The translations under genes and the position numbers were made by a program. A stretch of 64,000 nt of DNA from Trichoplax adhaerens (lineage: Eukaryota > Placozoa > Uniplacotomia > Trichoplacea > Trichoplacidae), in contig NW_002060960.1 of the NCBI RefSeq assembly GCF_000150275.1, forward strand, positions 248,001-312,000, written 5' to 3'. Below the pieces are notes generated by a model that was given only the letters and a program-made list of their open reading frames with translations, was not told where the DNA came from and did not search any database. The first letter of the stretch is position 1. Every line of letters begins with the position of its first letter. This document shows positions 48,741-64,000 of the stretch, piece after piece.

Positions 48741-50901
48741 TAGTAGAAGTAAACATGCTACCTGTAGTGTAATAATAGCTAAGTTTTAATACTAAAATAT
48801 ACTTTAAATATGTAGTGTACGAAGTGTTATATTACAGAAATAACCAATCTTGATATTTTTATATTAAGTTAGTATTGGAGACGATCTTTCGCACTTCAGA
48901 TAGTGAGCAATGATCGATGCATTTGTAATAGAAATAGCAAGAAATTGTAATTTTTAAAAGACTTTATTTTAGGATTATTATTTTCCATAGCCTAAATTTA
49001 AGCATTGGTGGCCATTATACAATGTTCGAAATTATACAACGTGTACATAGTATATCCTAACTATATGAAATATTAACGGTGGCCTTGATGACTGTATAAC
49101 GCTAAAATATCAGCATTTTTTATTATTTTAATCATTGTGAATAAAAACGTCGACTAGTTGATATTTTAAGTAAAATGTGTTTATTATCTTTCGTTGTATA
49201 AGAAGTTACAAAAGGTAAAGACCAGGTTAATTTATCATGGAAATCGCGATTCATTAACACTAAAAGTTGTACAGCGATCGCAGCCAATTTAACGGTAAAT
49301 GTGTAATAGATGTATCTCAGCGTATGAGAAATGAAGTTGTAATAAATTCATTCGTAGTAATTTTTAATTGCAGGAAGTTCTAGAAAAGTGATAATTACAC
49401 ATTAGCTGTCAGCCATTACAAAATCTTTTTCTATCAATCAATTACCTTTCCGCTTTTGCTTGCAATATTTTGATTAGGATTTCTTCAATTATAACAAGTG
49501 TCAGGCGACTAACCTAGCTAGGCTAAACTATAGGAAAATTATTATTTTAGAGAATTGAAAATCGATTTTAATAGTACCACTTATATTTCATCACTAGAAT
49601 TTTCCAATAATATTGTTATAATTTTTTTAACTGAATTAGTTATAATGGCTTTAAAACAGTAAGCAGGATTGGCCACGTTAGGAGACTTTTATTGTGTCCT
49701 CACTTTACAAGGTGATGACAAAGACAATCCCCCTTCATGTTTATTTATAAATCTCTATAGAATAGTTTAGGCTTGCATAATTAATTACTATATTATGCCA
49801 AAAGGATCCATAAGCTACAATTATTGGTTCAAGGCTAATTACGTAAAATACTTTATGTCAAAAGTCTCTTGTATTTATCTAGAATTATCAAATAGCCATA
49901 AGACATAATAACCTTATACCTTCTAGGCGTAATGCGTCATATTATGCCTCTTTAGTATAGATTGATATCTTAATACCGAGAAAATATTAAACAATTTCTA
50001 TGCTAAAACATTGTATTGCTGTGGTTTATTTTTGATAGACTAAACTTCCTACTTCTAGTTCCAACTTCTTATTACAATAGACCTTATCGGCGGCTATCGT
50101 AGATAGAAAATTCCCACCTTATTAATTAAACTTTTTTGACCCAGTGGGATGAGTTTTGATCGTTCTATCTAAACGGTTTAGTCAAGTGCTAACTAGAATT
50201 AAAGCAGCTGCGATTATTTTCATAATGGCTACAAGATCGTTGTACTTATAAGGATTTATAAGTATAAATACTTCCATCCTCCTTACAAAGTTGGTTTCGT
50301 CTTTTCAGCAGAGTAGATTACAGTTAATTCATAGGTTTGTTAATGTCAGTTAAGAAATGTACTGTAAATTTTCGTATATTACATCTACATAAACGTACAA
50401 GTTTAGATTAATTTAAGTGTAGCTTAATTAGGCATTACGAAGAAGAAATATTGCCCGTGTTGAAGTGTATTAATAATTCATAGACAGGATGTTTAATTCT
50501 CTCAGAATCTTTAAATGTAATGATTTTATTCTTTTTATTTATCTTCATGTTACTATTTTATCAGTAATGCTTGGTTCAGTAATTTTAATTACAATATAAT
50601 GATTTTTTTACACAATAATCGCAAGCGTACTATTTTTTACAGAAGCATGTAGGAAGGAGTAACGAAATTTTGTTGTTTATGATAGCACTTAGCTTTAGAA
50701 AAGCTTTAAAATGTTGATAAATCGAAAATTTGATTCCTAATTCTTCCAATATACTAGGGCATCCCTGATTAACATTTGACAAGCTCAAACCAGATTCTAC
50801 TTTATTTTCACTCGAGTAATGAAGCCGATAATTGTAAGAATCGGTGAACTATTTTTCAAAACTAAGATCTGCTAGATTCGAATAAGAATCATTTAGCTAA
50901 C
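48741..50901. other. Spacer between the two SLC15-like paralogues
   Basis: About 2.2 kb of AT-rich DNA with no exon, RNA gene or clear repeat recognised. It should contain the 3' UTR of the first gene and the promoter of the second. Confidence 0.5.
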
Positions 50902-53900
50902 ATGGCAGATAATCAGCCTATAATAGCTAGCTCTGAAGAATCATCATCACTGGTAGACAAACTTTATTCGCCTAGTAATGTCTATGATCTTGAAGATCCC
51001 ACTATTAAAATCAATATTCGAAAAAGCAATGATGATAAAGTTCCTCTAAGAACAAAATTGGTAGTTTTATGCATTCTACTAACGGAATTTAGCGATTCTA
51101 TAGCAATAAGTAGTGTAGCTGCCAATATAATATTATTTGCCAACACTCACCTAGGATTCACCAACCCGCAAGCGGTAACATTAAATTTTATCTTCACCGG
51201 TATTCGTTGTGCATTTCCGCTACTTGGTGGATGTGTTGCAGATGCTTTTCTTGGACAATATAACATGATGTATGCTGGCAGTTTAGCATACATTCTTGGT
51301 GTTATGGCTATATTTTCAGTCACTATCCCATTTAGTGATCCTTTTTCCAATGGTGCAAAAATAGCCTTTTATTTACTAGGCTTATTCTTAGTTGCTGCAG
51401 GCAGTGGAGGTAAAGATTATGCTCATAAAGATCTATATCAAGCAATTCTATAATAATTATCATTAGAGATTTTATTCCTTGAGCCTCATCTCTAGAATGT
51501 CGAGAAATGAACGCTACTAAAATTAAACAGCGGTGTTGTTAATAATATATGTACTCAAAGAGAAAGTCTGATTCTATATTAATTATGCCACAGCTGTAGA
51601 TTTGCAGCTATGGCTAATTGATCGACCAATTGCATTTAGTTTTATATCTTTCGTCACTTAAATATCATATCTAGACACATTTGTAATGAAATTTTAAATA
51701 ATTAGGGTCATCGATTTCGGCTAAATTAATACTTATAGCTTGCATCTTACAACTATATTTTGAAGTATGAACTTGCTAACTCTTACTAATTTAATTTAAA
51801 ACTTTACGTAAGTTATGTTCTAACATTTACTCTTTATGAGTAAAATTTTTACTGGCTACTGTATGCTTCCTAGTACTTATAGTATTAGATTCGTAACGGT
51901 ATTCATATCTCATTGGTTACAATTTTGCTACATACTGGTAGTGCAATATAGGCTTATTATTATCATATAAGTATCCTTTATTTCTTAGCATTGATTAATT
52001 AATTTAGGATATTATAATAGGCGATATAAATTAAGGATGGTAACTATACCCACAAAGCTGTTGTACTGCTTACTAAATCTGAAATTTGAATCTGGTTGTG
52101 ATTTATTGAATAGGAGTTAAATCAATTATAAGCCCATTTGGTGCAAGACAATTGGAAAATTGCAATCCTATCTATATTCAGCGATTTTTTGCTTGGTATT
52201 ACTTTTTTACCAACGTTGGGGCACTCATTTCCTTTACAGTAGTAGCTTATGTCCAGCAAAATGTAAGTTTTTTCTATGGATATATGATTCCTGCTATTGC
52301 TCTTGTAATGGGTACTACTATATTCGCCTTGCCTCGAAACTATTATCGAAATTCTTATCCAAGTAAGCGCCTGTTGTCTAGTTCGAGATAAATTACCTTG
52401 TCTTGAAATATTTAAAGTGTAGTTGGCTCAATTGGATTAACTGGCATGTTGTAATTTGCTTTCTCTTTCGCATTGCAACAATTTGATATTTGTAGCCAAA
52501 GTACAGTACTGCAATGTAATAGACTGCTATTGCTCTTACCTATTAGGTTAATCATAAAATGAATTTCGGAAATAACTCTACAAGTATGTTAAATTAAATT
52601 TATAGAGGGTTCGTTATTGGGAGATATCATTGGAATTACTTATCAAAGTTTCAAATCAAAATTTGGCTGCAAAACAGTGTTGGTTGACACAAATAATATA
52701 AAAAGTTTTTTTGACTACGCTAAAAAAGAAAATGGAGGGAAATTTGACGCTAGCATAGTAGAAAAAATAAAGCCTCTAGGACGCGTTGTACCTATCTTTT
52801 TACTAATCGTCTTATTTAGAATGATTTACTTCCAGGTAGAAATCCTAATATTACTTTCGGGTCTATTTGTGTTCATGTATTCTTTATTTGATTGGATCTA
52901 TATTTAAATTGATAGGACTTTCTTAACAACTACCGTGTAGCGTAATGTGATTTGATGCATACCATTTACTAAATGTTACTGTTGACCTTAACAACCAAAA
53001 GATGATAACGACATGGTTTTTGCAAGGGGAATCTATGAATTTATATTTAGGCAAGCTTAAATTACCGGCGGCAGCGTTGACAACATTTGATATTATCGCT
53101 GTGTTGATTTTCATACCTGTTGTCAATTATGGTGTGTATCCTCTATATCAAAGAATTTTCGGCGTAGCCATTACCGCTACAGAGAATTGGTTAGAAATTA
53201 TCTTGCTAATAATCTTTTTTATAGAATTGGCGTACCTATTTTGTCAAAGTAAACAGATATGTATAAACGTGTATTACATCATTAATAGGGACCGGCATGG
53301 TATTTGCTTCTCTTGCAATGGTAGTGTCTCGAATTGTTGAGCGATACAGACTTATAGATGTTCATGAAAATCCTCTTCCTCAGATTATATCGGGCAAAGT
53401 TTTCAATGCATCTGCCAATATTAGCATTCTAGCTCAAATACCGCAATTTGCGTTGATTGGATTAGGAGAAACTTTCACAAGTGTAACAGGTAGCGAAGAT
53501 GCTTTATACATTTATTTTAGGCTCCTCTGCGATTGCATATGTACGGGTACAATATTTACTTATACCGTTTATATTTACCGTCATTTAATTTTGGCTGTAT
53601 CAGGATTTGAATTTGCATATTCTGAAGCGCCAGAGGAGCTAAAAGGGATTATGACAGGACTCTACCTTTTGGCCATCGGTTTAGGTGGTTTTATAGGTCC
53701 TCTCGTGATTACGATAATTAATGCTATAACCTACGATCCTAAAGTTGTAAATTCCAAGTGGATTCCTAAAAATACTAATAATGGTCACCTTGATTATTAT
53801 TTTTATTTTTTAGCAGGTATTTCGTATAGTAGCGTCTTAATAAAATAATAAAATTTGGTTTTAAACATTGGTTAGGGTTAGATAGCGTTTGGATTGGTAT

Positions 53901-54221
53901 TTTAGTAAATATATGACAAGATAATCGGATACTTTATAAATGTGTAGAATTAGAAGAAGTCGATAAGTTCAATTGTAGTGTTTTCATTGGCCACCTGGAA
54001 CTGTTACACTAATTTGAATACTAATCATAATCTGTCAAATCAATTTTTTGTACTATACAGTCTTTATGTTGGTGAATTTTTTGGTGTACGTTATTATGAC
54101 AAAGTTTTGGTATAAAAATGAAAGCTTTCCAGAAAATTGTGATCCGCGCACTAGTGGAAGACCGCCGGAAACTAATTTGCACAGCCTAGATAAAGAATCA
54201 GACTTTAATGTAGATATTTAA
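50902..54221 (+). CDS. SLC15A3/A4-like transporter, paralogue 2, 7 exons, one anomalous junction
   Basis: Exons 50902-51409, 52114-52362, 52606-52835, 53002-(53248), 53289-53489, 53604-53816 and 54061-54221. Exons 2, 3, 5, 6 and 7 have exactly the lengths of paralogue 1 (249, 230, 201, 213, 161), and the same PTR2 motifs are present (GCVADAFLGQYNMMYAGS, RFFAWYYFFTNVGALISF, FEFAYSEAPEELKGI). The exon 4 end is the problem. The donor homologous to paralogue 1 (ttg then gttaga at 53189) leaves the frame off by one and reaches TGA at about 53340. The only in-frame choice is the donor at 53249, giving a 40-nt intron and about 20 extra hydrophobic residues (602 aa in all). So this copy is either intact with a tiny intron, or recently frameshifted. 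The ExxER motif is further eroded (EFSDSIAIS). The remaining frames are clean, which argues against old pseudogenisation. Confidence 0.82.
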
Positions 54222-56406
54222 TATGACTACGAAATACATAGCCTCTATTAATAATGAATCTTGAAATTTTTTTTATTTCATACTGACAAGTATCATATCT
54301 AATGTATGCTTCATATTGAATGTTTTATTGACTAAATTCATTGCAAGATTTTATGGATTAGATCTGATTTTAAAATTCTTGTAAAGGAATCTCTTCATCA
54401 GATATTAATTGATGATACGATGAGAGAAATTAGCATTGAGTTTCTGGGTTTGCTTTTGATATTCACAATAGTTCAATTTTAACAGTTATGAATTACGATA
54501 TGATCTGTTATTCAATACAAGTGCAGTAGGAATCAGGACTATCGTACAGTAGTACTGATTCACCACTCCATTGCAATTGTAATCTCGTGACAAAATATTT
54601 TATACAATGAGAGAAATTAGCATTGAGTTTCTGAGTTTGCATTGGATATTCACGATAGTACAATTTTAACAGTTATGAATTACGATATGATCTGTTATTC
54701 AATACAAGTACTCTAGGTACAGATTACCGTACAGTAACACTGATTCACCACTCCATTGCATGTGCAATCTCGTGACAAAATATTTTATGCGTTTAGACTG
54801 ATACCAATTGCAATGACATGAAGAAGTAAAGTATTACAACTCACTACTGGTTGTTTTGTCTTGACTATTTCTTTTAAATTTACTCTGATTCTTGTCATTG
54901 CAATAATACAGTATTACATGCTACAGGAGTTAAACGTTAACTATTCTATCTTGCAACGTGTATTTCGTAACTGCAATCTGGTTGATTTATTTAAGTTTTA
55001 GATTATTCAATAGCGCGAGGAAACCGCGCATTCACATCTAGCTAGTGCTAAACATTTATGCAAATAATATGCAAATGATATTAGTTTGCTTTAACTGGAT
55101 TATAAGGATTTCGAGCAAGTTAAGAATGCCTTGAATCACTTAAATTCATCCATGTGTAATTTGTTACACCTTTTGTTTGTCTGCCAATTGAGATTGCGTT
55201 TTTTAAATGACTCTATTCCGGAATGTAGCTGTGTAATGTAAATATACATAAATATCATTTTACTATTTGCTGATAAAATGAAAATATGCGTATGTCAAGT
55301 ACCTGGATGAGAGCTAACATCGAATTTCGAATTGCATGCTAGGTAAAGATTTCTGCACGTAGGTGCATTTTATAGCGTGGATTTACAACGTATAGCTATA
55401 CTCATTACTTTCTAGTAGGTGATTATTCTGATTTAAGGATACCATTACGAGGTATTGAAAGTCATGTTTTTCAAACTTTCCTATCATGTATTTTTGAACG
55501 TTAAAAATTAGATTGGTAAATAAAGTTTTATTTGGATCGCTTTGGCATGTTTACAGTACTTGTATTTGTTATTCTCTATCATCAGTGGATTTTCGATGGA
55601 TTTCGTAGGAGGAACTAGTGATCGTTAAGCATATCGACGGATTGATCTAAGAATACTTTCTAGCATGGAAGAAGATTTGCACTACAAGTCGTGCCGCATA
55701 AAAGGGAAAATTGATTGATATTCTGTATCCATTTTACGAGTATTGGTTGTAAAATGATTGCCTATTAATGCGTGATCAAACCTGCACTATTAATCGATGG
55801 AGAGCATTCAATATTAGCTCGTGCAAGCATAAGCAACTGTTTTCACTTGTTTCATGAATGCTGAGTCATGTCAATAAAGTATTGCAATTTATGTATAAAT
55901 TCATCGTTGTAAACAAAATTCAATACGGCATTGATTGTTTGATCATGGCGGTATTTTTAGGGTATCTCTACCTCAGTATCTTCTCGCGATATTCGTATTT
56001 AGATCTGTTTATGTTCTAAACTTGTTTGCACTAGTCCAGTTTTGGTGTAGCCTAGAACTTGTACGATGCTGGTGTCCCCCATTTCTTTATTGTGAGCAGT
56101 GAACTCCTCTAGTAACTAATATCCTAATCCACACGGGGTACGAATACCGTAGGATAAAATCGCTCCAGTACGAATATTCATAGCCTATCTGTCTTGATCT
56201 ATACCACTACCTACAGTACATCAGCATATACATCTGCTTTTAAAAGCATTCTTGATCTACTCTTTCTCAGATGACATATCTCTCTCCTAGCAGCAACACC
56301 TGCTAATGTGTATTGGTGATGATTTAGTAAATCTACTTTTATCCTCTTGGTCAATCTACTGACATCCTTTCGACATGACTAAACTAAACTAAATAAATAA
56401 CATTAC
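54222..56406. other. Gene-free stretch after the second SLC15-like gene
   Basis: Contains the 187-bp tandem duplication at 54415-54790 (separate entry). The rest, to about 56400, is AT-rich with no convincing ORF or RNA gene. Confidence 0.5.
54415..54790. repeat. About 187-bp tandem duplication, 2 copies
   Basis: Copies at about 54415-54602 and 54603-54790 share atgagagaaattagcattga, atgaattacgatatgatctg, ttcaccactccattgca and aatctcgtgacaaaatattt. Very similar, hence recent. Confidence 0.85.
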
Positions 56407-56934
56407 AGATGGAAAGGACGTACGTTACCGTAGCCTGCTGTACAGTGTACAGTACATTTGGTATACAGTACAATGTACCGTGTCAGGTTCACACTGTACA
56501 GTATACAGTACTGTACTGTACTGTCGATACAATGTTGGCGTCACCCCTGACCTTGTTATTGTTGTGTTGTCATTTACTTTGTAGGGTCACCTACGATAGG
56601 ATTGATACGCCTACTACGATCGTCATCGTCTATTGTATGCAATTCCATTTGGGTTAGCGATTGCGTGCAGACTGGACGAAGTAGAAGTTCAAGCGCTAGT
56701 CTACTTTGATCGTCATCGTCTAGTCTATGCAGTTCAATTTGTGTGCAGACTGGTCGAAGTAGAAGTGCTAGTCTACTTTGATCGTCATTTGGTCTAGCGA
56801 TTGTGTGCTCACTGGACGTAGTATCACTTCAAGCGCTAGCTTGCTAAGATCGCCATCGTCTACTGTATGCAACTCCATTTGCTCTAGCGATTGTGCGCAT
56901 ACTGGACGTAGTATAACTTCAAGTGCTAGTCAGC
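56400..56934. repeat. ACTGTA cluster and about 110-bp imperfect tandem repeat
   Basis: 56440-56525 is another ACTGTA/TACAGT cluster. 56607-56940 holds about four units with gatcgtcatcgtct(a), then tatgcaattccattt, then tctagcgattgtg, then actggacgtagta, then cttcaagcgctag. Plus-strand ORFs here (56778-56963) are made of the repeat, which is less AT-rich than its surroundings. Either a decayed coding repeat or a simple expansion. Confidence 0.6.
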
Positions 56935-57267
56935 TTATCTTGTCATTGGCGTCGCTGTTCTGACGGTTGAAGCTAAGAAACAGTTGACGTTCTCCTGTTG
57001 TCCTGGTTGCACTGCTGCTGGACGTCCATCCAACATGGAAAAGAGCGAATTTGGCGTTCGGCATTTTTGCCAACCCTTGTCGCCATTTTGGGTAAGTTTG
57101 AACGTATAGGATAAATTGGATATTTGATCGAGTGATGATTGATTGCTGCTGCTTGAAGGATGGATCTCACGCTGTTTCGTTGATTGTATCTGCTGGAAAA
57201 TTGCATCCGCTACAGAATGATAGTAATTGGACAACTTACTACCCATGTCGAACGACGTTGATTTCAT
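56935..57267 (-). CDS. Unrecognised single-exon ORF, 110 aa (tentative)
   Basis: The ATG at 57267 opens 110 codons with balanced composition: a helical start (MGSKLSNYYHSVADAIFQQI), a Ser-rich linker, then a GDKGWQKC...LDGRP segment. No signal peptide, TM segment or known motif. It ends in TGA at 56935, directly against the tandem repeat on its 3' side. It could be a small lineage-specific gene, a first exon, or chance in a less AT-rich patch. Confidence 0.33.
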   Translation of the reverse strand: MKSTSFDMGSKLSNYYHSVADAIFQQIQSTKQREIHPSSSSNQSSLDQISNLSYTFKLTQNGDKGWQKCRTPNSLFSMLDGRPAAVQPGQQENVNCFLASTVRTATPMTR

Positions 57268-60200
57268 GGAACTTGAAATGAGACATAGATTGAATGCCTC
57301 TCTAGCTCTTGATACTGTATCTTGTTGGTCTTTTTTTTAAAATGGCCACAATTCTTGTACTCTGATTGCTTGACGATCGTAGCAAGAGAGAGAAGAGAAG
57401 GAGGAGACCATCCAAATTCATTTTTTCAATATGTGACTATGCGTCCATCTAGGTAGGGAACTTGGACATAGCACGGTAGAATAGCACATCAATCGACGAG
57501 GCATTACTTAATTTCGCTCGCATACGCCTCACAAGAGGGTTGTCCATGTTGACATCTTGTTGAGATTATGGCGTATCCATTCTTGCATCGACTACCTAAG
57601 TGCAGACTAAACCTGCTAGAGGTAAAGCGTTGCATCCAACATCAATTTTACCTCCTCATCATTGCTGATACCTTGCCAATGAATCATGCAAAGGATGCAA
57701 TCATACAAGTAGGCAGTACACTGATGATATACAGTAGAAAGGCGACATACTAGACAGGATTCTGTAGGGATTCATCGGCTTTACCCATTCCATGACAGAT
57801 TGGATTAGAGAAGGATTGTTTGGATGATACCCAGTGGTGCTGGACTTCCTTTTATGCCACCAATGGGTAGCTATAGAAGAGCAATCATTCTAGCGACATG
57901 AATGCCAATCCAGCCTGGTTTGCTATTCAACTGTACAGTACAAAAATGGATGAGTAACTTAGTTTATGCTGACAATCATCTAGAATGCAATCAAAACAAA
58001 ATTATCAACCCCTTTCCTTGATGTTCGTAGCGCTGCTAATCAACGCTATCCATGCACGCGTCTATTCAATAGTGCACATTTTACAATCGCTTTCTACTAC
58101 ATCATCGTTAGACTGTATTCAGCGCCGAGTGGGCTATGTGCCTAATCGATTGACGATACTCAAACGCAACATACGGAACTATTGCTGGACTTGTAGTGGT
58201 TATGAATTTCTATCCATGAGAATGGATGCTGATTTCTGAATACACAAAGGCCGCCAGACGACGTCCAGCATTTTAGGCATCGGTAGATTCCCTTATGTTT
58301 TTGCCCTACCATCGTGTTTTAACTAGCATGTCTGACGCCTCAAAGCAACGGCGTCATGACTGTAAAATAAATCGAAATTCAGAATGATCGATAAGTACAT
58401 GATTTAATCACATAACATGATTACGAGTGAACTATAGTCATCAAGATAATATGATTTTGCTAATTAATTTATGAGGATATATAAATATTGGATTGCGATT
58501 GGGGCACAGTTGGATTGCATAGCATGTTGGCTTGCTATTTACGTATGGCATTGTTGAATGGTGGTAGCGTATGCATATTATTTTTGATACTACTGGACTG
58601 CCACAAGAAATAGTCCCGGTTGGAAATGAAATTATTCTGTACACTAAATCATTATAAATCACGTTCCTGTACTGTTGCTTAGTTAACTCGGATCAAAATG
58701 GAGCAAATGTATATCGATGTTAATCAGTTGTTGGATATCAATAATAAATGAGCTACGCCTGTTTTAGTAATTATCCCCCTTGTAGGACCTTACCCCCGAC
58801 GCATGAGGCAGAATAAAAATGCGAGTACATAAAGCTTGAGTCCACCAAAGTAATATAATTGCACTGTAAAGTACTACACATGGAACCGGGACCGTTTCAG
58901 ATCTGGCGGAAATGTTGTACAACTATCTCACTCTTTATGCTGTCTTTATTTATTTATTTATTTGATTAAACTATTCCTAAGTATACAGCATGTACTATAC
59001 AAGTACAGTATACAATACGTACCATCTTCTCAAGCCAAGAACTAAATATATGTTATGCTTAGATGGTCATTCATGCAATGCGAGTCAATGGATAAACGGT
59101 TATTGACGGTACTACCAATTTGCTCCGAAACTATTAATATCAACTTTAAAATCAGTTTCAAAGGCGGATTGGATCATCAGATAGGATGGACAGATTTAAA
59201 TGAATTGATTAGTTAATAAACCTTATTTGCTTACAATTATCTATACTCCCCGAAATACATACTGAAGCAATACTATACCCAACTTGTAATGTATCACTAT
59301 TTGATTAATGAAGGCACATCAAATAAACCGTTACTGAAATAATTAAACCGCTACTAGATAATGATTGGCAGTGTTTCTTTAATTTAGTCATTTTCCCCGC
59401 TATCCTTTGATCGAACGAAAGAATAACGTTACTTCTGAGATAGCGATTATCTATTGCATAGTATTTTATGTTACTGCAAGTTTATTACCTGTAAAAAACT
59501 TGTGAATATATTCGTAGATAAATGATTGGTAGTGCTTCTTTAATTGAATCATTTTCCCCGCTATCTTCTGATCGAAAGAAAGAGTAACGTTACTTCTGAG
59601 ATAGCGATTATCTATTGCATAGTATTGTAGGCTACTGCATCTTTATTACCGGCAAGTAACTTGTGAATATAATCGTAATGGTGATCAATTTTAGAAGATA
59701 GACTGTATGATATTGTATTAGTTACTGTTCTTTCTTACTTGCTTATTAGTGTGCATCAATACTGACGATAATCACAAAACTAAAAAAAATTTCTGACGTA
59801 TAATTAAGTGAATATGTATTGCTATTGCTTTTCATACATTTTGTTATTGCCATAATATTAAATTGGTGCGCTGATAGGATATGACCAACTCGCTACGCTC
59901 AGATCAGTAATGATCTAAGTTTAAATTCTTTATTGTTTGAAGTATAATATTATAATGATGGGAGCCAATTCATTTTGGTAGAGTTTAATATGTATTATTA
60001 TAGAGAAACCTAAATTTATTTAAACCAAGATAACCAATCAAGTATTTACACCGTATTATTTTAGATATGCATAGTAGTATGTTCTAAATTTATGATATAC
60101 ATTTTAGTACTTTGAAAGTTGATATTGGCTGCATGCGCGCACATCAAATCCACAAATTATGATTTATGAATTCATGATAGCATAGATACAACATAAAATA

Positions 60201-60308
60201 GATAATGGCAATGTTAATGAAATTGAATCATTATATTTAATTATTATTGCTAACGAAAACTCACAAAAACAATAATGCGAACCTACTATATTCTTATGTA
60301 CAATCTAG
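57268..60308. other. Stretch with weak ORFs and a two-copy repeat, upstream of the ABCC gene
   Basis: 57985-58239 (plus, ATG, 84 codons) starts with a hydrophobic LSLMFVALLI-type run and has two later cysteines (CWTC); it could be a small secreted peptide, but nothing else supports it. 57568-57753 and 58662-58441 look random. 59357-59680 is a two-copy repeat (separate entry). The initiator exon of the ABCC gene should lie in the last kilobase but I could not identify it. Confidence 0.4.
59357..59680. repeat. About 164-bp tandem duplication, 2 copies
   Basis: Copies at about 59357-59520 and 59521-59680 share cattttccccgctatc, gaacgaaagaataacgtta, cttctgagatagcgattat, ctattgcatagtatt and ttgtgaatat. 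Nearly identical, so recent. Confidence 0.85.
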
Positions 60309-63944
<3,636 letters not shown>

Positions 63945-64000
63945 TAACTAGTTCATAGTCGTTCCTATAGCATTCCTTTTCAAATCATTCTATTTCAAAT

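Noticed and set aside
58441-58662. 73-codon minus-strand ORF
   Set aside because: No splice context, motif or composition supports it; AT-rich random frame.

Overview
This is nuclear DNA from an intron-rich animal with AT-rich, compact gene structure. The genes are animal-type: a SPOP-like MATH/BTB adaptor, a myosin essential light chain, an Apaf-1-like NB-ARC protein, a MADF/BESS protein, SLC15-type transporters and an ABCC/MRP transporter. Introns have GT..AG ends, many are only tens to a few hundred bases long, and the intergenic DNA is full of small local tandem repeats. An early-branching animal such as a placozoan (Trichoplax/Hoilungia type) fits best. That placement is inference from content and composition; no database was searched.

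Layout. 1-2735: 5' part of an Apaf-1-like NB-ARC gene on the minus strand, running off the left edge. 2736-8586: mostly non-coding. 8587-9732: a long single-exon gene with a phage/bacterial tail-collar-like domain and a coiled coil. 9733-15002: local repeats, one small secreted-type ORF and one probable retroelement relic. 15003-15928: a complete three-exon MADF/BESS gene on the minus strand. 15.68-31.65 kb: a head-to-tail segmental duplication (copy A about 15679-24130, copy B about 24221-31645). Each copy carries one member of an unrecognised gene pair (21433-23074 and 29376-31166); copy B also carries a dead fragment of the MADF gene. 31.6-32.07 kb: a 147-bp satellite. 33.9-35.6 kb: a GC-rich coding-like island and clusters of a palindromic ACTGTA/TACAGT repeat. 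36633-39119: SPOP-like gene, eight exons, complete. 40228-42044: myosin essential light chain on the minus strand, six exons, complete. 43.4-43.9 kb: 24-bp minisatellite. 44658-48740 and 50902-54221: tandem SLC15A3/A4-like transporter paralogues with the same exon structure. 54.2-60.3 kb: repeats and weak ORFs. 60309 to the right edge: 5' half of an ABCC1-like transporter (TMD0, linker, most of TMD1).

The genes do not form a pathway. The two organising events are tandem duplications: the 8-kb block with its fast-diverging unknown genes, and the transporter pair. All exon models were built by hand from splice signals, reading-frame continuity and resemblance to remembered families. Intron phases add up without error in all complete models except the second SLC15 gene, where one junction is anomalous. 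TM segments, coiled coils and repeat boundaries are by eye.
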